From Pelomyxa schiedti (lineage: Eukaryota; Evosea; Pelobiontida; Pelomyxidae), in assembly GCA_020536535.1 (NCBI GenBank), contig JAHLWZ010001073.1:1-21331 (forward strand): a stretch of 21,331 bases of DNA, given 5' to 3'. Position numbers and translations under genes: made by a program. The notes beneath the pieces are model-generated. The model made no database searches and was not told the DNA's origin. It saw nothing but the letters and a program-made list of their open reading frames with translations. How positions within the stretch are numbered: the first letter of the stretch is position 1; each line of letters begins with the position of its first letter. Positions 16,084 through 21,331 of this stretch are shown one piece after another.

Positions 16084-19000
16084 TTAGTGGCGTTGTGAGA
16101 GTACTGGCTGTTGTTGTGACTGTTGGACTTGTTGTTGCTGCTGCAGGTTGATGTTTTGTTGGCGTAGGAATGTGGTGAGGAGCTCTTTTTCCGCGTCGCT
16201 GTGGCAGTAGAACAGCAGCGACCGGTCCGATGTGTGTATTTCGAAGGCGTCGTGTAGGTCTTTCCGCAACGCGGCTGGGATGTTGTTAGCTGGCTGGTTA
16301 ATACAGGGAAGAAAAGGGAGAGTACCGGCTTGTGCGTCGGTCATGTCTTTGACCCTCGCGTCAGCAATGCTGATTACGTTTCGTAAAGCGTACTTGGTTT
16401 TGTGGAAATGCACCACCTCCTTGGTTACGATAAGGAGGTCATTCATGAGGAAGAAGTGGCGCTTTCTCAGTGCACAATTTCGGGCAACATCAACAAAGCC
16501 AAAATCTCCTTCACTGTTGCACAAGGTAAGAATTCAGCTTGAGTGTGGAAATGAAAAGTACCGCACAAAGAACCGGTCCGGAGAACTTGTGAGTTCCTGT
16601 TAATTTAGTTAAATGGGTTGTATTGCATCTGAGAAAAGGTACTTTCAGTTTGGGTTTTATCTTGGAGCCGATCGTGACAAGCGTTTTCACTCGCGCTCGT
16701 TCATTCTCTTCAGCCCCTTGCTTTGTATTGAGAGCCCTACAGAGACCTTCCAATTCAACTAATGTTAGCTCCACACTAAAGAAAGAATTAGAAACTTTAT
16801 ACATTCTTTTGTTTAAAAAAAACGAGGGAAAATCTATGACACACTTAGTTCTGTCAGGGTGTCCGTCTGGTGTCCAGTCTTTCAACGCCTAAAACAGTTA
16901 AGGCCTTTTTTTTCGGAATATGCAAAACCTTTAAGAGCAACATATAACGTGGGGCGCGCTGTACTGGCAAAATTGCCAGAGATTGGTATGTGTTCCCAGA
17001 GTGGCTGTCATCCCAGAACTGTGATCTTTGCTTCAGAAAAAGAAGTTTTAGAAAGAAGGTCATACTTGACGCTCGCTTGCCTGCATGCAAAAGAAAAGTT
17101 ACTCTACAAAGAAACAATAAAATAGGGAGGAATACTTCGACAAACTTCTTAAATCCTGCATTTCTCTCTTGAAGTTGCATGAAATAATCAAAAACTACAG
17201 GGAATGAAGTGGTGTAGTTACTACGAAATGCAGAAAAGTAAGTGGTACACGTGTAAAAGGGTCTTTACCTATAAAGTTCTAACATTTGCGGAGTGGCCTG
17301 TGGGTTTACTTTTACTTACAGCCTAGCAACAGAAAATACTTACGAGGTTTTTCAGTAGTATATCGCCAATGAGACTACCCACATGCCAATGATCAACAGT
17401 GTCTTTCAGGAGGTTCAAGACTTTTTTATTATTTGTCAAGATCCCCTCAAGTTGAGAAAATATTTGAAAGATATCATCAACGCTGATAATAGGTCTTCCT
17501 GCTTCAAGACTTTTTCGTAGCGGAGTAACAAAAATCTAAGTGGATCGTTTGTCAAGATGCCAACTTGCTTTTGTCATACAGATATTATTTTGGAAATGGT
17601 GTCAACATAAGTTACTTCAGTGGTATAGAGTTCACGAACGACACGGCGACGCATAACTGCTTAAGGTCATTACAAGAAACATTGAAGTGAAACAAACCTT
17701 CAATTTTATACCATCTCCTGATTTTTTTCCCTCTCCAACGAGCCTGTAAGATGGCGGCCGCTTCTTCTCGAGTAAGATTCCTTGCAGGCTTAATTGCTCT
17801 ACATAAACGTCAGATAAGAGTTGTATAAACCTTTCTTACTTGGGTTTTAGAGGGACAACCGAGATGTCACGAAATATGTTTCCTTGAGTGGCTGGGGCCA
17901 CTGCCCCACTGAGATCAACTAAGGTTGTGGTTGACGGTGGTGATGCTGGAGATGCTCTGGAAGCGACTGATGTGGTGGAGTCATCTTTCCTTGGAGAATT
18001 CGGTTGGGACTTCCCCTTTACAGCAGCTGCACTCTTTGGGGTGTGTGATGTTTCATCTTTGGAAGGTAAGTAAAAGAAGTACAAAAAAGGAGGCTAACCA
18101 GGTGTTTTGCTCCGCTTATCGACTTGGACTATTGAAGTTGTGTTAGAATTGGAAGATTGACCGTCATTATGGTACCTGGGGCCAGTGAAGAAGTTGATTT
18201 TATATCATCACTTAGCAAGTCAATCTAAATTATTATTAAAGGTATTTTTTTTGAGAATGGGATTCACTGAAGAGTGATGCCCAGTGCCCGAGCTCAATTG
18301 TTTGAAAGACAAATCCACTGGGATAGGTTCACCATCAGGCAGAAGCAGAGGTGGTTGGCTGGGAGGTTGAGTGACCATCTTGACTGGGGAAATTGGCTTA
18401 GATTGAAGTTCAACAGGTGGTGATGAAGTTGGACTTGGAGTGTGCTGGGCTGGTTGTGACGTTTTATTGTCTGCTGGGGAAGGCACGTTCTTTTGGGGAA
18501 CTGAGTCAGAAATTGTTTTCTTCTCCACCCCACTGGGCTTGAGTTGAGGGTGTGTCGCTTGAAGTTGTTGTGTTGGGTTATGAATGTGAAGAGGTTTGGT
18601 TTCTACTATTTGATGTAGTTGGACTGGCGCGTGTTCTGGGGTACGAACAGGCGTTTGCTCTGGGTGGCGTGCTTGTTGAGTAGGAGCTGAGCTGTTGGGA
18701 GAAGTTGCCGCATGTGAATGCGTTGGGGGTTGCTCAGAGTGTGTCTTAGGTGCTGGTGTGGTGATTTGAGTTGAAGAGAGTTGGGATTGAATGTGCGGGT
18801 GCTGGTCCGCATTTCTTTGGGGAACTTCAAACAGAGCAGAGGGGGAAACAAGTTCCGATTTTGTAGAGTGCCAGTCGTCAACATGGACAGCTTGAGGAGG
18901 GTGAGTATTATCCAAAAGAATTAGAACTTTACCAAGAACCTGCTCAGAGGGAAAAGAAAAGTGGCAAATAGGGCATTCCACTTCACTCCATGCAGGAAAA

Positions 19001-21081
19001 TTAGCGAAAGATACAGTGTTATTTACAGCTGCCGTTGGCGCATTTCCAATACCCACAGAAGGTGTGGTTGTCGTGGTGTTTGTAGTCTGAGGCACAGACG
19101 TTGGGAATCTGACATTTGTTGCCGTTCTGCGAAGTTCGTTTTCTTTTCGGAGTCTGTTGACTTCTTCTCGTATAGATCTGTTTGTACAGTCAAAAAGGAA
19201 ATTGAAAGAAAGGTGTGTACATTTTCTTGTGCACATCGGGTTTGTCAGCCATTTTTTTCAATGCAGGTTGCTGTAATTGTTGCTTCCGGGTGACTCCAGA
19301 AAGCATTGGTGGTGGTACCAATTTTACTTAATTTAATTATGTAAGTTCGTGAAGTAAAAGGGTGAGGAAATCACCTGGTGTCTTAGTATCAAGTGATGCT
19401 GGGGTTTGTGGTGCCGCTGGTGTTGGCACTTTTGTTGGTTGCTTTTGCGGAATAGATGAGTTTGCAGGTGTTTGTGGTAACAGCAATAGAGAAGGAGGTG
19501 ATGAAGAGGCCTTGGGAGATTGGCTCAACGTCGAAGTATGTGGAAGTTCGGTGGTGCTTGAATTTGATGTCGGAAAAGGGATTGGTTTTGGGGTGGATTG
19601 TTGTAAATTTATGTCTTCTGGTGATATTCTGGGATTCCCGAGAACTGGTGGTGGGGAGATAGAGCGTTGTTTGCTTGGAGAACTATCTGGTGTACTTGTA
19701 ATTGCAACAGGTATGAAAGCCGATGGAATAGGTCCCGTAACGGAATTGGACCGTTTTCTGGTGGGAGCAGGCTGTGGTGGGGTCTGTAAGCTTGGAGAGG
19801 CACGTGCACTGTCATTTTTAGTATCACTGTTGGCTATCTCAGGGTTGCTCTTGGAGTTGGTTGCCGTTGGGGTGTGGACAGGGAAGGAGAAATCTTTATT
19901 CAACTGAGCTTGAGTTGGGATCGATGGCGATCGCCTATGTGCAATTTTACTGGAAACATTGCCTGGTGGAGACTGAAGGGGAACAAAAGCGGAGACACCC
20001 GATGTGGTGGAAGGATCAATCTTCATGGGAATTGGCTTGTTACCAGAGGAGGGGTAACTTGGAAGGGTTGTTGGAGTTCCTTCAGAGAAATGTGTGGGTG
20101 CCAGTACTGATATTAGATTCGATTGCTTTTGAAGCGGGGGAGTGGCAATAACTGCCGGTGTAGTAGAGGTGGTAGCTGATTGTCGAAAACTACTGGCAAA
20201 GAGATTGAATGGATCAAAGTCTGATTCACCTAGCAACTGGGTGGTTGGCATAGGGGGAACATAATGTTGTACTTGGACGACTGGAGTGGGTGATGGGTTG
20301 AGAGATGGTAACGGAGAGCGTGGCTGAGAGGATGAACCTGGGGTTTGGCTCAGTGCTATTGGGAGAGAGTTTGAGAGGGAAGTAAAATATGGCGATTGGA
20401 TTGGTTGTACAGAAACAGGTACTGCCGATGGTATAGGAGATATTGCGACGGTATGGTTGAAAGGCACAGAAGGTATTTGTGAGGGTGCAGGGAGAGAGGT
20501 GTGTAGTGATGTAAAAACTGGTGGTATAACGGGTGCGTGATAAGCAACACTGAAGCTGTTGGACCTCACCTCAGAGGCAACACCTGTATTGTGATATTGC
20601 AACATGCCAGAGGAGTCCAGCGAGTGCTTTTGATGCTGAAGCAGCAACAAGTTTCCTGGTGGAATTTTCTGTTGCTGCTGCAGCAGGTACTGCTGAATCT
20701 GCTGCTGCTGATACAAAAGTTGTAATTGTTGCTGTTGCTGTTGCTGCTGTTGCTGCTGCGCCAGCATAACTTCGTCTTGTATAGTCTTGAAGGTCTCGGC
20801 GTTACTCCAGTAATCTTTTCTGCTCCCGCTGCTGCTTGTAAGGCTTGGCGAGACCGCGGGTGATGGCGGTTTTTCTTTTATACACGCGTTTGAAAACCAT
20901 GAATCAGAATTGTTGAACAACTGGCTTGCATCAGCTGCCTATTCGTGAATAAACAGGTTAACGGTGTTACATGGATATTAATATAGAGTAGGATCTCCGC
21001 CGTGTGAAGATCCCACTACGCTTCAATTTATATTTTTTTGGTGTTTGTTTGCGCAAACAGACGCGCCTTGTTGGTGCTCAT
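16084..21081 (-). CDS. Large Q/P-rich RhoGEF with UBZ-like zinc finger, IQ motif, DH and PH domains
   Basis: Twenty-exon model, 5' to 3': 21063-21081, 19375-20934, 19221-19326, 18933-19177, 18268-18890, 18176-18224, 18099-18128, 17840-18056, 17698-17798, 17580-17656, 17344-17535, 17269-17297, 17136-17220, 17066-17080, 16929-17030, 16845-16888, 16643-16775, 16562-16596, 16326-16513, 16084-16274; about 1346 aa. The first 526 residues are Q/P/S/T-rich with a DFDPFNLF motif. A short charged helix (REEVNRLRKENELRR) precedes a C2H2 finger (CPICHFSFP then HVDDWH, residues 629-650) resembling ubiquitin-binding UBZ fingers. After another P-rich linker come an IQ motif (ILQARWRGKKIRRWYK, about 965-980), DH (RRVVRELYTTEVTYVDTI to ILPVQRAPRYMLLLK and on to about 1209) and PH (about 1221-1325, ALRKRHFFLMNDLLIVTK). 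DH-PH proteins exchange GDP for GTP on Rho GTPases; IQ suggests calmodulin control. Uncertain: exon 1, the 15-nt exon 14, and the last intron (51 nt, stop-free). Confidence 0.75.
20669..20758 (-). repeat. Polyglutamine-coding CAG/CAA repeat
   Basis: Mixed CAG and CAA codons give an uninterrupted run of 11 Gln, then further Q4, Q2 and Q4 runs spaced by L, Y and I. The tract sits in the N-terminal low-complexity part of the RhoGEF gene. CAA interruptions should limit slippage. The Q/L/Y pattern is compatible with a helical or coiled-coil-prone, aggregation-prone segment. Confidence 0.85.
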
Positions 21082-21331
21082 CACCTTGGTTTTTTTTGAT
21101 TTAATTTTTGCCTACCGCATTTTCCTTTGAAGGATAGAACCACCTTTTTGAAGTCTCGGAAGCACGGAAGCAGGTGTCCTGACTCCGAACTACCTTGACA
21201 TCTGAGTCACTGTAAGAGTGGTGGTCTAGGAGAGGGACGTTGTGGACTGAATAGTGTTGCTGTTCTCATATGTTTGTGTTTGCTTATATAACAACTTTGT
21301 CTTAACTATTTACACGATACAGAGGGGGTTT
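21082..21331. promoter_or_regulatory. Upstream flank of the RhoGEF gene, right edge of window
   Basis: The 250 bp upstream of the proposed RhoGEF start contain no supported gene or RNA gene. A TATATAA-like string lies near 21284-21290, but it is too far from the start to be assigned. Short open frames on both strands lack domains. A promoter or a first exon of a neighbouring gene may lie here. Confidence 0.35.

Noticed and set aside
19337-20920. Q-rich open frame as a separate single-exon gene
   Set aside because: It has no suitable ATG at its 5' end and lies only about 30 bp from the next frame. A phase-matched 48-nt intron removes its stop and joins it to the RhoGEF.
1-21331. tRNA or rRNA genes, CRISPR arrays, transposons, integrated viral genes
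   Set aside because: Looked for on both strands by eye; no cloverleaf, rRNA core, spaced direct repeats, transposase, integrase or reverse-transcriptase motif was found.

Overview
The window is nuclear DNA of a microbial eukaryote. Five of the nine genes are split by very short GT-AG introns (mostly 42-58 nt, about 75 in all). All three standard stop codons are used, and the families are eukaryotic: BRO1, a TKL kinase with ankyrin repeats and SAM, a HAS1/DDX18 helicase, a B-box protein and a RhoGEF. The mix of families and the compact layout suggest a free-living amoebozoan, perhaps an archamoeba such as Pelomyxa or Mastigamoeba; that placement is a low-confidence inference. Exon-intron models were built by hand from reading frame, splice phase and family alignment. 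Nearly all junctions keep phase and rebuild recognisable domains.

Left part (255-5177, + strand): four tandem paralogues of 364-420 aa, all intronless, separated by only 57-155 bp. They share a conserved N-terminal block (QFIALGVGVIVGRCG) and beta-rich, propeller-like repeats (GWVGP, LWNFDHVETG, VIDAVSGFVIF). Their function is unknown.

Middle part: 5293-7290 (+) is a 15-exon BROX-like BRO1-domain protein of 410 aa ending in a CaaX box (CTLL), probably an ESCRT-associated membrane protein. It converges on 7434-10656 (-), a 23-exon ankyrin-SAM-TKL protein kinase of 700 aa. A 260-bp divergent intergenic region separates the kinase from 10917-13468 (+), an 11-exon HAS1/DDX18-type DEAD-box RNA helicase of 700 aa for ribosome biogenesis. 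A strong stem-loop lies just past the helicase stop.

Right part: 13713-15868 (+) is an 11-exon protein with two B-boxes, a coiled coil, an FN3-like domain and a glycine-rich C-terminal domain (525 aa). It converges on 16084-21081 (-), read here as one 20-exon gene of about 1346 aa. This encodes a Q/P/S-rich region, a UBZ-like zinc finger, an IQ motif and a DH-PH RhoGEF module. The two large open frames at its 5' end could be mistaken for separate genes, but a 48-nt phase-matched intron joins them.

No tRNA, rRNA, CRISPR array, transposon or integrated virus was seen. The neighbouring genes have no evident shared pathway; the window looks like an ordinary compact amoeboid gene neighbourhood plus an expanding lineage-specific tandem family.
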